In this document: one piece after another, positions 11,763 through 21,878 of the stretch
Layout of the letters: every line of letters starts with the position of its first letter
How positions within the stretch are numbered: position 1 is the first letter of the stretch
DNA from: Pseudomonas sp. RIT623
GTDB taxonomy: Bacteria; Pseudomonadota; Gammaproteobacteria; Pseudomonadales; Pseudomonadaceae
Direction of reading: 5' to 3'
DNA: 64,000 bases
NCBI RefSeq assembly: GCF_004519305.1
Contig: NZ_SOZA01000018.1
Location: 35,524 to 99,523 of the forward strand
The notes under the pieces: generated by a model
What the model saw: the letters and a program-made list of their open reading frames with translations, nothing else
Told to the model about the DNA's origin: nothing
Databases searched by the model: none
Program-made: the position numbers and the translations under genes

Positions 11763-13154
11763 TTATTGAGCTACCCCAGCCAATGGGCAATGCAACACCA
11801 ACTTGGCCCCACCCAGCTCGCTGGCCCCCACCTCCAAGCCGAACCCATGCAGGTCGACGATCGCCGCGACGATCGATAGCCCCAGCCCGAACCCCGCGTG
11901 GCGATGGCCTTCCTCGCTGCGGTAGAAGCGCTTCAACACCGCCTCGCGCTCATCCGCCGGAATCCCCGGTCCACTGTCCTCGACTGCAATATGCACGCCG
12001 GTATCGTCCTCGCTGGCGACGATACGCACCTGTCCGCCCTCGGGGGTGAACTTGATCGCGTTGCCCACCAGGTTGGCCAACGCCTCGAACAGCAACTCGC
12101 GGTCGCCATGCAGCGCCGGCAACTGCGCGGGCTGATTCAGTTGCAAACAGATACCTCCGTCCTCGGCCAGCGGCAGGTAGAAGTCGTGCAACTCCACCAG
12201 CAGCCCCTGCGGGTCAAGCTGGACAAAGCCGGCGCGCCGCTGCCGGTCTTCAAGTTCACTGATGCGAAGTAGTCCACGAAAACGCGCCATCAGTGTGTCG
12301 GTCTCGCCGATTGCCTGATCCAGCGCCTCGCCTTCGGCGGAGCCGGCAGGGCTCTGCTGGCGAATGCGGTACAGCTGGGCGCGCAGCCGGGTCAATGGCG
12401 TGCGCAGGTCGTGGGCGATGTTGTCGCATACCCCTTTGACCTCGTGCATCAGCCGCTCGATGCGGTCGAGCATGGCGTTGACGATGGCCGCCAGCATGTC
12501 CAGCTCGTCACGTCGGGCCGACAGCGGCAGGCGGTGGGTGAGGTCGCCGGCAACGATCAGGTCGGCTTGGTCCTGGATGGCGCGGATGCGCTTGAGTGGC
12601 CGGCGGCGCAACAGGTACCAGCCGGCAAAGCCGGGAATCAGGGTCAGCGAGATCCCCCAGAGCAGGGCATGCAGGATGATCCGGGTCACCACGAACAACG
12701 AGCCGTTGTCGCGCACCAGCACCAGCCAGCGGCCGTCCTGCACCTTGATCGCCACCGCGTCGCAGCTGTCGCGGGGCAGGTGCGGGTCGTCGGCGTCCAG
12801 GCAACGCTTGAGTTCATGGACCTTGCCATCGAGCCCTAACTCCGCGGGGATGTTGCGGATGCGTCCGCCAATGGGGTTGAGCTGGCGATCGAACAGGCCG
12901 TAGGCATCGAAGCTGCGTTCTTCGAAGGCTTGGCTGGCGATCAGTGCATCGTCCAGCTGCTTGCCGCTCATGTGGGCGAACAGGTGCTGGCGTTGCAGCA
13001 TGGAGTGGCGGGTGAGCTTGTTCAGGTAGCTGGTGACCTCGAAGTACAGCACCCCCATGAGGATGCTGCTCCAGGCCACGAACAGGAAACTGTACAGCGC
13101 CAGCAGGCGGCTGGTGGAAGAACTCCAGCCTTTAGACGGGTTCGGCAATGGCAT
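11763..13154 (-). CDS. Sensor histidine kinase of an OmpR-type two-component system
   Basis: This 463-residue membrane sensor has a transmembrane helix at about 17-38, a periplasmic sensor region (~40-150), a second helix (~155-180) and a HAMP linker. The dimerisation/phosphoacceptor motif is NIAHDLRTPLTRLRAQ with His248. The ATPase domain has the N box (NLVGNAIKFTPEGG), DSGPGIP and GLGLSIVAAIVDLHG. It overlaps the 3' end of its regulator gene by 23 bases. The stimulus is unknown. The periplasmic part has two Cys (in RCLD and DSCDA) that could form a disulphide. Confidence 0.9.
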   Translation of the reverse strand: MPLPNPSKGWSSSTSRLLALYSFLFVAWSSILMGVLYFEVTSYLNKLTRHSMLQRQHLFAHMSGKQLDDALIASQAFEERSFDAYGLFDRQLNPIGGRIRNIPAELGLDGKVHELKRCLDADDPHLPRDSCDAVAIKVQDGRWLVLVRDNGSLFVVTRIILHALLWGISLTLIPGFAGWYLLRRRPLKRIRAIQDQADLIVAGDLTHRLPLSARRDELDMLAAIVNAMLDRIERLMHEVKGVCDNIAHDLRTPLTRLRAQLYRIRQQSPAGSAEGEALDQAIGETDTLMARFRGLLRISELEDRQRRAGFVQLDPQGLLVELHDFYLPLAEDGGICLQLNQPAQLPALHGDRELLFEALANLVGNAIKFTPEGGQVRIVASEDDTGVHIAVEDSGPGIPADEREAVLKRFYRSEEGHRHAGFGLGLSIVAAIVDLHGFGLEVGASELGGAKLVLHCPLAGVAQ

Positions 13155-13812
13155 AGCCGGAGCCCCGCACGGTACGAATCAGCGGGTTCTGGCCGGGCGA
13201 GTCGATCTTCTTGCGCAGGCGGCCGATGTGCACGTCGATCAGGTTGGTGCCAGGGTCGAAGTGGTAGCCCCAGACCTCTTCGAAGATCATCATCCGGGTG
13301 ATCACCTGGCCGGAGTGGCGCATCAGGTACTCGAGCAGCTTGTACTCGGTGGGCAGCAGGTTCAGCGCCTGTTCGCCGCGGCGGGCTTCGTGGCTGATCA
13401 GGTCCAGCTCGAGGTCGGCGACCTGTAGGCGGGTCTGGGTCATCGGCACGCTGTTGCGGCGCAGCAGCACCTCGACCCGGGCGGCCATCTCGTCGGAGGC
13501 GAACGGTTTGGTCAGGTAGTCGTCACCACCGGCGCGCAGGCCGCGCACGCGCTCGTCGACGTCCGACAACGCGCTGATCATCAGGATCGGCGTGGCGATC
13601 TTCAGGCTGCGCAGGGTGGTGACGATGGTCAGGCCGTCGACCTCGGGCAGCATGCGGTCGAGGGTGATCAGGTCGTAGCCGCCGGCGATGGCCTTGGCCA
13701 GGCCCTCGCGGCCGTTGTCGGCCCAGTCGACTTCCAGCCCGTGGCTGGACAGTTCGGCGACGATTTCCTGGGCGGTGACGGCGTCGTCTTCGATGGTCAG
13801 TACGCGAGGCAT
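13132..13812 (-). CDS. OmpR/PhoB-family response regulator
   Basis: The 226-residue protein has an N-terminal receiver (Asp9/Asp10 acidic pocket, phosphoacceptor Asp52 in ITLDRMLPEVDG, Lys102 in DDYLTKPF) and a C-terminal winged helix containing LLPTEYKLLEYLMRHSG and VDVHIGRLR-like DNA-contact segments. It is translated with the overlapping kinase gene and should be its partner. The start at ATG 13812 begins the canonical receiver strand MPRVLTIEDD; the frame is open further upstream without a domain. The targets are not evident from the neighbours. Confidence 0.9.
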   Translation of the reverse strand: MPRVLTIEDDAVTAQEIVAELSSHGLEVDWADNGREGLAKAIAGGYDLITLDRMLPEVDGLTIVTTLRSLKIATPILMISALSDVDERVRGLRAGGDDYLTKPFASDEMAARVEVLLRRNSVPMTQTRLQVADLELDLISHEARRGEQALNLLPTEYKLLEYLMRHSGQVITRMMIFEEVWGYHFDPGTNLIDVHIGRLRKKIDSPGQNPLIRTVRGSGYAIAEPV

Positions 13813-13917
13813 GCTGGTTCCTGGGCGGCGAGTGGAGACCTGATTGTGCCAAAGAATAGACAAGCGGCGATTTAAGAAAAATTCATCTGGGAGCATGGAA
13901 CGGTAGGCGCCATAAGC

Positions 13918-13951
13918 AAAGGGGGCATGCCATCGCTGGCATGCCCCCTTT
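13918..13951 (-). terminator. Perfect 15-bp hairpin after ilvE
   Basis: AAAGGGGGCATGCCA (13918-13932) pairs perfectly with TGGCATGCCCCCTTT (13937-13951) around the loop TCGC. It lies 20 bases past the ilvE stop and upstream of the response regulator start. The A/T ends of the stem give short U tracts, so it can act as a terminator for ilvE. Confidence 0.75.
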
Positions 13952-13971
13952 GTTCACTGCAGGCGCATGCC

Positions 13972-14991
13972 TCAGGCGACCTTGACGATCCAGCCCGCTG
14001 GCGCTTCTACGTCACCGCTCTGGATGCCGGTCAGCTCGGCGTAGAGCTTCTGGGTGACCGGGCCGACCTTCTCCAGGTCGTGGAACACGTGCAGCTTGCC
14101 GTTGTACTCGATACCGCCGATTGGGGTAATCACCGCGGCGGTGCCACAGGCGCCGGCCTCGATGAAGCGGTCGAGCTGGTTGATCTCGACATCGCCTTCG
14201 ATCACGGTCAGGCCCAGGCGCGATTGCGCCAGTTCCATCAGCGACAGACGGGTGATGCCCGGCAGCACCGAGGCCGATTTCGGGGTGACGAACTCGTTGT
14301 TGGCAGTGATGCCGAAGAAGTTGGCCGAACCGACTTCCTCGATCTTGCTGTGGGTCAGCGGGTCCAGGTAGATGGCGTCGGCGAAGTTGGCTTTTTTCGC
14401 CTCGGCGCCTGGCTGCAGGCTGGCGGCATAGTTGCCACCGACCTTGGCCGCGCCGGTGCCTTGTGGCGCGGCGCGGTCGAAGCTGGAAATCTGGAAGTTG
14501 TGCGGCTTCATGCCGCCTTTGAAGTACGAACCCACCGGGATGGCGAAGATCGAGAAGATGAACTCGGGCGCGGTGCGCACGCCGATGTTGTCACCGGTGC
14601 CGATCACGAATGGGCGCAGGTACAGGGCGCCTTTGCCGTGGGGCGGCACGAACTTCTCGTTGGCCTTGACCACTTGCTTGCAGGCTTCGATGAATACATC
14701 GGTGGGCACCTGCGGCATCAGCAGGCGAGCGCAGCTGCGTTGCATGCGCGCGGCATTCTGGTCAGGACGGAACAGGTTGATCGAGCCGTCCTTGCAACGG
14801 TAGGCCTTCAGGCCCTCGAAGCACTGCTGGCCATAGTGCAGGGCAGTGGAGCCTTCACTGATGTGCAGCACGTTGTCTTCGGTCAGGGTGCCCTTGTCCC
14901 ACTCGCCGTCACGCCATACGGACAGGTAACGTTTGTCGGTCTTGATGTAGTCGAAACCCAGCTTGTCCCAGTTAATGCTTTCGTTACTCAT
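13972..14991 (-). CDS. ilvE: Branched-chain amino acid aminotransferase (fold type IV, PLP)
   Basis: This enzyme interconverts leucine, isoleucine and valine with their 2-oxo acids, using glutamate/2-oxoglutarate. The 339-residue protein has the class IV hallmarks: the PLP-lysine region KVGGNYAASL, EEVGSANFFGI and the phosphate-binding segment SVLPGITRLSLMELA. Its length fits the larger BCAT group. The start ATG 14991 follows GAGGGTGTC; the 34 codons upstream are not conserved-looking. It is a single gene followed by a strong hairpin. Confidence 0.94.
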   Translation of the reverse strand: MSNESINWDKLGFDYIKTDKRYLSVWRDGEWDKGTLTEDNVLHISEGSTALHYGQQCFEGLKAYRCKDGSINLFRPDQNAARMQRSCARLLMPQVPTDVFIEACKQVVKANEKFVPPHGKGALYLRPFVIGTGDNIGVRTAPEFIFSIFAIPVGSYFKGGMKPHNFQISSFDRAAPQGTGAAKVGGNYAASLQPGAEAKKANFADAIYLDPLTHSKIEEVGSANFFGITANNEFVTPKSASVLPGITRLSLMELAQSRLGLTVIEGDVEINQLDRFIEAGACGTAAVITPIGGIEYNGKLHVFHDLEKVGPVTQKLYAELTGIQSGDVEAPAGWIVKVA

Positions 14992-15116
14992 GACACCCTC
15001 ATTGCTCTTGCCCGAACACGGCGGGCTGCTTTTATATGCGCACCCCGCCACCATAATACATCCGGCGCGGATCGGGAACGGCCAGTCACACAATCCGCCG
15101 GGCGTGTACGTTCGGG

Positions 15117-15359
15117 TCAGTCGCTGTCGCGATGACGATTACGATGAACGAACAACCCTGAGCCTGTGCAGAGCAGAAATGTCACCCACATGACCCAATC
15201 CACGCCCAGGTACAGGCCCTGAGGAAGGAACCGCCAAATCAGCACACCTGCGCCAAGCAGAGACAGCCCAGCCCATTTGCGTACCTTTGCAGCGCGAAGG
15301 TTGTGGTAGAGCACGGCTGCTGCAAGTATGAGCAGCGCCGCGGCGATGAAGGCATTCAT
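15117..15359 (-). CDS. Small three-helix membrane protein, second gene of an unknown pair
   Basis: The 80-residue protein has hydrophobic segments at about 3-17, 29-45 and 51-70, and a charged tail HRNRHRDSD. Its ATG overlaps the stop of the upstream 159-codon gene (ATGA), so the two are translationally coupled. I recognise no family. Small multi-helix proteins coupled to a secreted or membrane-active partner are sometimes immunity proteins, but nothing here proves that. The local base composition looks lower in GC than the flanks, which suggests an acquired segment. Confidence 0.55.
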   Translation of the reverse strand: MNAFIAAALLILAAAVLYHNLRAAKVRKWAGLSLLGAGVLIWRFLPQGLYLGVDWVMWVTFLLCTGSGLFVHRNRHRDSD

Positions 15360-15835
15360 GGGTGCGCCTGGATAATAAGCGATTGGCTTGACCGTTGCGG
15401 TCCGATTCCTCCGCTGACACTCGCCTCTACGTGGACCATCCTGTCGCCCATGTGGTAAGTCGGTAACCTGCTGCTTGCCAGTGGGCCGATGGCCACCCCC
15501 AGCACGGCGCCGGTTATTGGCGCGACCAGGCCCACAGGTACGCCAATAGCTGTGCTGATTAGCGCACTGACGTGCCCGCGTTGGTCATTCAGTGTATCGG
15601 CTTGTTCTCTGGTGAGCGCCATGGAGATCGATACCCGAACTTGGCAGGGGCCTTTCGCCTGCGTACGGTCGTAGACCTGTATCAAGGTTTCTGTCACTCG
15701 ATAGCTGGCCTGCCGAGCGCTCGTGAAATCAAGCATTGCAAGCTTTGCGCGGTCTGCTGGATGAATAGTCAGTTCATGAACATCAAGCACGATGCCGCGG
15801 TTGGCGATGACTTGATAGGTTTTCTCGAATTGCAC
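15356..15835 (-). CDS. Unknown protein with a Gly-rich hydrophobic segment, first gene of a coupled pair
   Basis: The 159-residue protein begins at GTG 15835 with AAGGGAAG upstream. The N-terminal ~85 residues are soluble and mixed alpha/beta (EKTYQVIANRGIVLDVHEL). Residues ~93-120 form an amphiphilic, Gly/Val/Ala-rich stretch (ALISTAIGVPVGLVAP) that could insert in a membrane. The C-terminus is polar (VEASVSGGIGPQRSSQS). There is no signal peptide. I do not recognise the family. It overlaps the next gene by four bases. Function is unknown; a membrane-active toxin with a partner is one possibility, a structural or stress protein another. Confidence 0.55.
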   Translation of the reverse strand: MQFEKTYQVIANRGIVLDVHELTIHPADRAKLAMLDFTSARQASYRVTETLIQVYDRTQAKGPCQVRVSISMALTREQADTLNDQRGHVSALISTAIGVPVGLVAPITGAVLGVAIGPLASSRLPTYHMGDRMVHVEASVSGGIGPQRSSQSLIIQAHP

Positions 15836-15970
15836 TGTGACTTCCCTTTCGTTGCTGGGGCGTGTTTCCCAGGGCCTGACAGTGAAAGGTTTTTGCAGTT
15901 GAACGAAGCTCCGTTCTTCCGAATTGGTTGTGGGACTTTTCTGTAATTTTGAGCCGTTCGAGGATCCGCC

Positions 15971-16321
15971 TCAGCGCAAGCGCCGGTTCCAGTCGCCGCC
16001 ATGATCGCGCCAGCAGGCTTCTTCGCTGTCGAAGCCCACGTGCCAGGCTACATGGTCCAGCGCGACGCCTGCATCGCTCAGTGCCTGGGCAGTCAGCGCG
16101 ATCATCCGCGCCTTGTCCGTGCCGGCCAGTGCGCGGGCCTTGTCGGTGTCGTCGGCGAACACCCAGGTGATGCGCAGGCTGGCAGGGAAGTCATCGAGGT
16201 CGACCTGATGGGTGAGCCAGGCAAAGCCGACGATCTCGGCCTGGGCAGTGGCGCAGGCTTCGGTCAGGCAGGCGACCATCTCGCGCTCCAGGCGCGCCAG
16301 CGTTCGGCGATTACCAGCCAT
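15971..16321 (-). CDS. Conserved hypothetical protein, end of a three-gene operon
   Basis: This 116-residue protein has no signal peptide or membrane helix. Its N-terminus (RRTLARLEREMVACL) is helical, followed by mixed strands (IVGFAWLTHQVDL, LRITWVFADD). Similar proteins in pseudomonads are sometimes labelled Fis-family regulators, but I see no clear helix-turn-helix to support that. Its ATG overlaps the VOC gene stop by one base (TGATG), so it is translated with it. Confidence 0.6.
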   Translation of the reverse strand: MAGNRRTLARLEREMVACLTEACATAQAEIVGFAWLTHQVDLDDFPASLRITWVFADDTDKARALAGTDKARMIALTAQALSDAGVALDHVAWHVGFDSEEACWRDHGGDWNRRLR

Positions 16322-16698
16322 CAGTCGTCGATCTGCTGGCAGAAGCGCAGACGGTTGCCGAACGGGTCGGCCACCTGCATCTCCAGGCCCCAGTCCACCT
16401 CCTCGGCCGTGGGGCGGGCGTAGCCATACTGCTTGGCCAGCAGTTCGCGCTCAAGGGCCTTGAGGTCGGCGACCCGGGCGAACACCGCCGAGCCTGGGGT
16501 GGCATCGCCATGGTGTTCGGACAGGTGCAGGACCAGCCCGTCGCGGTGAATCTGCATGTACAGCGGCAGGTCGGCGGCGAAGCGATGCTCCCAGTCGAGG
16601 GTGAAGCCGAGGAAGTCGAGGTAGAACTCCCGGGCCTTATCCACCGAGAAGATGCGCAGAATCGGAATGGCGGGGGCGAATTGCATATACAGGCTCAC
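16321..16698 (-). CDS. VOC-fold glyoxalase/bleomycin-resistance-like protein
   Basis: This 125-residue protein holds two beta-alpha-beta-beta-beta repeats of the vicinal oxygen chelate fold. Visible elements are FAPAIPILRIFSVDKAREFY, LVLHLSEHHGDATPG and the C-terminal MQVADPFGNRLRFCQ, close to the bleomycin/glyoxalase-like resistance group. Members bind metal or sequester small molecules; the substrate cannot be read from the sequence. Its start overlaps the HD-hydrolase stop (ATGA) and its stop overlaps the next start, so it is the middle gene of an operon. Confidence 0.8.
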   Translation of the reverse strand: MSLYMQFAPAIPILRIFSVDKAREFYLDFLGFTLDWEHRFAADLPLYMQIHRDGLVLHLSEHHGDATPGSAVFARVADLKALERELLAKQYGYARPTAEEVDWGLEMQVADPFGNRLRFCQQIDD

Positions 16699-17282
16699 TG
16701 ATTAGTGGGGGGCAGGGGCGCCGTCATGCGCTCGCGCGTGTCTTTGTCGATCTGCTCGCGAAGGGCTTGGAACAGCGGCGAGGCGTCAGTATAGCGGCGG
16801 CCATAGTCGAGGTTGAAGGCGTAGTCGAAGTCCGGCGGATTGGCTCCCTGGGTGTGCTGCAACAGGGTTTCCAGCTTGTCCAGGGCCTTCACTGCGCGGG
16901 CCTCGGCGCTGCGTGCCGCACTGTACTCCTGCCACAGGTCGAGGATGTCGGTGCGCAGCGGCTCGTCGAGCACCGCGCACAGTTGCCGCAGGTCGGCGAA
17001 TTCCTGCTGGTCCTTGTCCTGGCCGGGGTGTTGGTCGACGGCGGGGATATCGCCGTGCAACGCCTCGCCCAGGTCGTGGATGACACACAGTTGCACGACC
17101 TTCAACAGGTCGAGGCCAGGCATCTGGTCGGCGAACACCAGGGCCATCAGGCACAGCCGCCAGCTGTGCTCGGCGGTGCTCTCGGTGCGGCCGGTGGCGG
17201 TGTGGGCACTGCGTAGCACGTCCTTGAGACGTTCGGCCTCGCGTAGAAAGACCAGGCGGTTGGCCAGCAATTGATGATCCAT
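16695..17282 (-). CDS. HD-domain phosphohydrolase (YfbR/5'-deoxynucleotidase-like)
   Basis: The 195-residue cytoplasmic protein has an HD metal-dependent phosphohydrolase core: TESTAEHSWRLCLMAL (first His), CVIHDLGEALHGDIP (His-Asp pair) and a later acidic segment AVKALDKLETLLQ. This matches the YfbR/HDDC2 group, which dephosphorylates deoxynucleoside monophosphates. It is the first gene of the three-gene operon. The start ATG 17282 is the obvious family start. Confidence 0.82.
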   Translation of the reverse strand: MDHQLLANRLVFLREAERLKDVLRSAHTATGRTESTAEHSWRLCLMALVFADQMPGLDLLKVVQLCVIHDLGEALHGDIPAVDQHPGQDKDQQEFADLRQLCAVLDEPLRTDILDLWQEYSAARSAEARAVKALDKLETLLQHTQGANPPDFDYAFNLDYGRRYTDASPLFQALREQIDKDTRERMTAPLPPTNQ

Positions 17283-17362
17283 TTCAGCTCCCCGGGTGGA
17301 TACAGTCCGTTAGCCTAGACGTGGGGCTGCCCGTGGACCACGGATAATTTATGCGCGCAGGC

Positions 17363-17926
17363 TCAAGCCAGGGTTTCGACCAGGCGCGCGGCGCTGCCGT
17401 CGGCCAGCAGCAGACGGGTCCAGCGGCAGCGCCCGGCCGTGATCGGCACCACCCGCGAGCGGTTGTGGCCAGTGTCGAACTCCAGCGCTGGTGGCGCCAG
17501 CTGTTCGCGCCAGCCGAGGGCCTGCAGGCTGGCCTCGCGCTGCATGATCGCCTCGCTGCTGAAGCGCCAGAGCGAGTGCCCCAGCAAGTCTGACAGCGGC
17601 AGGGCGAACTCGGCGGCGCGGGAGGGCGAGCAGGCCAGCAGGCGGTGGCTGAGATCGCAGACCAGGTGCACCGGTCGCTGGTTGCCCTCCACCAACCGGG
17701 CCAACGCCCGGTCGGCGGCGGCACTCAGACGGGCGCCGAGCAGTTGCCCGAGCCGTGCCTGCTCCTGCGGGCTCATCAGCTGCTGGCCGCTCTCCCAGCG
17801 GGAAATGGTCGATTGCGCCACGCCGAACAGCTGGGCCGCGTGCGCTTGCTTGACCCGGTGCAGCAAGCGCCAGCGGCGCAGCGCGATACCCAGGCCGGCG
17901 GGTTGGGGCAGGGCGGTAGCGGGCAT
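17363..17926 (-). CDS. XRE-type regulator with C-terminal PAS-like sensory domain
   Basis: The 187-residue protein has an N-terminal lambda-repressor-type helix-turn-helix (about residues 13-60; KQAHAAQLFGVAQSTISRWE). A C-terminal domain (~80-180) contains PVHLVCDLSHRLLACS and LSDLLGHSLWRFSSE, resembling a PAS fold in which DLLGHSLW is a typical helix. It probably couples a small ligand to DNA binding. It is divergent from ureD across about 235 bases and could influence the urease operon, but no operator could be assigned. Confidence 0.72.
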   Translation of the reverse strand: MPATALPQPAGLGIALRRWRLLHRVKQAHAAQLFGVAQSTISRWESGQQLMSPQEQARLGQLLGARLSAAADRALARLVEGNQRPVHLVCDLSHRLLACSPSRAAEFALPLSDLLGHSLWRFSSEAIMQREASLQALGWREQLAPPALEFDTGHNRSRVVPITAGRCRWTRLLLADGSAARLVETLA

Positions 17927-18161
17927 GGGCTGACCTGTCGGGCACTGGAACGGAGCGGCAGTGTCGCGCGGGCTCTACGGCAGGGCAAGGCGCACTGACC
18001 GGCGGTTCGCAAGTTTCATCTGCGTTCACCTGCGCAGTTGGCCCGCTCCCTGCTATATCCAGCCAGCGAATTTGATCGAGTGGTCAACCCGGCGCGCCAG
18101 CGCGCGACCGGCGCATGACCCTCCGGCCGGCCGCCAGGCCACGGATTTCAGGGGTAGCAGG

Positions 18162-18995
18162 ATGACACTGGGGCAACGGATCGAAGCACCGCAGGCAGAC
18201 CCAGGCTGGAGTGCCCACCTGCAGTTGCGCTTCAACCTGCGCGAGGGGGTGACCCGCCTTGGTGCGAAGCGCCATGTCGGACCTCTTTTGGTGCAGCGCC
18301 CGTTCCATCCCGAAGGCGCGCCGTGCCATGTGTATGTGCTGCACCCACCAGGCGGCATCGTTGCTGGTGACCGGCTGGACCTGGATATCCACCTCGAAAC
18401 GGGCAGCCACGCGTTGTTGACCATGCCGGGAGCCAGCAAGTTCTACCGTAGCGTCGGCCCGACCGCGCGCCTGGCCCAACGTTTTCACCTGCAGGCCGGC
18501 AGCACCTTGGAGTGGCTGCCCCAGGACAGCATTTTCTTCAATGGCGCCCGCGCCAGCCTCGACAGCCGTTTCACCCTCGAGCCCGGTGCCCGCCTGCTGG
18601 CCTGGGAAACCCTGTGCCTGGGCCGTCCGGTGATCAACGAGGATTTCGCCCAGGGCGCGCTGGACAGCCGCTTGTGCATCGAGCTGCCCGACGAACCTGG
18701 CCTGCACGAGCGGCTGCGCATCGAGGGTGGCCACCTGGGCAAGCTCGCTGGCCACCCCTTGCTCGCCACCTTCTGCGCCACGCCCGCCGACCCAGACGTG
18801 CTGGAACGGGTCCGCCAGTTGCTCGATGGCTTGCCGACGCCGGCCGGGGCCACCTTGCTCGGCCCGCTGCTGGTGATCCGCCTGCTCGACCACGACAACC
18901 AACGCCTGCAACACAACCTGCAGCGCCTCTGGCACCTGCTGCGCCCGGCCGTGCTCGGCCTGGCGCCGTGCCCGCCGCGCATCTGGGCCACCTGA
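18162..18995 (+). CDS. ureD: Urease accessory protein UreD
   Basis: UreD (277 residues) binds apo-urease and recruits UreF and UreG for nickel insertion. Landmarks are [20 protein letters not shown] near the start, [25 protein letters not shown] and [14 protein letters not shown]. The ATG at 18162 begins the normal UreD start; the open frame upstream encodes Arg-rich sequence and is not coding. It is the first gene of ureDABCE-J-FG, all on one strand with short gaps. Confidence 0.95.
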   Translation: MTLGQRIEAPQADPGWSAHLQLRFNLREGVTRLGAKRHVGPLLVQRPFHPEGAPCHVYVLHPPGGIVAGDRLDLDIHLETGSHALLTMPGASKFYRSVGPTARLAQRFHLQAGSTLEWLPQDSIFFNGARASLDSRFTLEPGARLLAWETLCLGRPVINEDFAQGALDSRLCIELPDEPGLHERLRIEGGHLGKLAGHPLLATFCATPADPDVLERVRQLLDGLPTPAGATLLGPLLVIRLLDHDNQRLQHNLQRLWHLLRPAVLGLAPCPPRIWAT

Positions 18996-19005
18996 GAGAG
19001 CCGCC

Positions 19006-19308
19006 ATGGAGCTGACCCCAAGAGAGAAAGACAAACTGCTGTTGTTCACCGCCGCGCTGCTGGCCGAGCGTCGGTTGGCCCGTGGCCTGCGGCTCAATTA
19101 CCCGGAAGCGGTGGCGTTGATCAGCGCCGCGGTGCTCGAAGGCGCTCGCGATGGCCGCACGGTGGCCGAGCTGATGAGCCTGGGCCGCGAAGTACTGGTG
19201 CGTGAGCAAGTGATGGACGGTGTGCCCGAGATGCTCCACGACGTTCAGGTCGAAGCGACATTCCCCGACGGCACCAAGCTGGTGACCGTGCATGACCCCA
19301 TCGTCTGA
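19006..19308 (+). CDS. ureA: Urease gamma subunit
   Basis: The 100-residue gamma subunit begins [20 protein letters not shown] and includes [14 protein letters not shown] and [13 protein letters not shown], diagnostic for UreA. It packs with UreB and UreC in the (alpha-beta-gamma)3 urease in the cytoplasm. It starts ten bases after ureD. Confidence 0.97.
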   Translation: MELTPREKDKLLLFTAALLAERRLARGLRLNYPEAVALISAAVLEGARDGRTVAELMSLGREVLVREQVMDGVPEMLHDVQVEATFPDGTKLVTVHDPIV

Positions 19309-19318
19309 GGTGCTGCCC

Positions 19319-19632
19319 ATGATTCCCGGAGAAATCCAGGTCGCCGCCGGCGACATCGAACTCAACGTCGGCCGCCAGACGCTCAGCGTCAGCGTGGCCA
19401 ACCACGGCGACCGCCCGGTGCAGGTCGGTTCGCACTACCACTTCTTCGAGGTCAACCACACCCTGGTGTTCGAGCGTGCGCCGACCCGCGGCTTTCGCCT
19501 GGACATCCCGGCCGGCACCGCGGTGCGTTTCGAGCCGGGCCAGGCCCGTACCGTCAGGTTGGTGGCCTATGCTGGCAAACGTGTGGTGCATGGTTTTCAG
19601 GGCAAGGTGATGGGCGCGCTGGAGGGCAGGGC

Positions 19633-19636
<4 letters not shown>
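19319..19636 (+). CDS. ureB: Urease beta subunit
   Basis: The 105-residue beta subunit begins with the invariant [16 protein letters not shown]; the ATG at 19319 follows [18 protein letters not shown] and [15 protein letters not shown] are family signatures. The open frame extends nine codons upstream but these are not part of UreB. Its stop overlaps the ureC start by four bases. Confidence 0.97.
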
Positions 19637-21336
<1,700 letters not shown>

Positions 21337-21343
21337 GGGAGCG

Positions 21344-21379
21344 ATGCCAATCAACGTTGCACGTTCTGGTTTGTTTTGA
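21344..21379 (+). CDS. Possible 11-residue leader ORF between ureC and ureE
   Basis: ATG at 21344, preceded by GAGGGAGCG, opens an 11-codon frame (MPINVARSGLF). Its TGA runs straight into the AAGGAG ribosome site of ureE. It might tune ureE translation, be a decayed remnant, or be chance. No homology is recognised and confidence is low. Confidence 0.2.
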   Translation: MPINVARSGLF

Positions 21380-21389
21380 AGGAGTGAAC

Positions 21390-21863
21390 ATGATCGTACT
21401 GACCCAAAGGCTCAGCGCCGCTGCCAGGGTGACCGGCAGCGTCACCCTGAGTGTCGACAGCCGTATCAAGAGCCGCCTGCGCGTGACCCTCGACGATGGC
21501 CGCGAAGCCGGCCTGATGCTCGAACGCGGCCACCTGTTGCGCGGCGGCGAACTGCTCGCCGATGCCGATGGCCGCCAGGTGATTCGCGTGCTGGCGGCGC
21601 CCGAAGCGGTGTCGACAGTGCGCTGCGCCGACCCACACCTGCTGGCGCGCGCCGCCTATCACCTGGGCAATCGCCATGTGCCGCTGCAGATCGAGCCGGG
21701 CTTGCTGCGCTACCAGCACGACCATGTACTCGACGACATGCTGCGTGGCCTAGGCCTGAGCGTCGCCGCCGAACAGGCGCCGTTCGAGCCCGAGGCTGGC
21801 GCCTACCAGAGCACAGCGCACAACCACGACCACCCGTTCGTGCGCCTGAATGCACCTGCCTGA
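21390..21863 (+). CDS. ureE: Urease nickel metallochaperone UreE
   Basis: UreE (157 residues) delivers nickel to the UreDFG-apourease complex. The N-terminal peptide-binding domain reads LTLDDGREAGL-like (here VTLDDGREAGLMLERG), and the C-terminal metal domain contains AYHLGNRHVPLQI and YQHDHVLDDMLRGLG. A short His-containing tail (TAHNHDHPF) replaces the long poly-His tail of some homologues. ATG 21390 follows AAGGAGTGAAC. Confidence 0.95.
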   Translation: MIVLTQRLSAAARVTGSVTLSVDSRIKSRLRVTLDDGREAGLMLERGHLLRGGELLADADGRQVIRVLAAPEAVSTVRCADPHLLARAAYHLGNRHVPLQIEPGLLRYQHDHVLDDMLRGLGLSVAAEQAPFEPEAGAYQSTAHNHDHPFVRLNAPA

Positions 21864-21878
21864 CCTTTGGAGCTTGCA

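Noticed and set aside
13927..15135. 402-codon plus-strand frame opposite ilvE
   Set aside because: Antisense to ilvE, with composition typical of a shadow frame.
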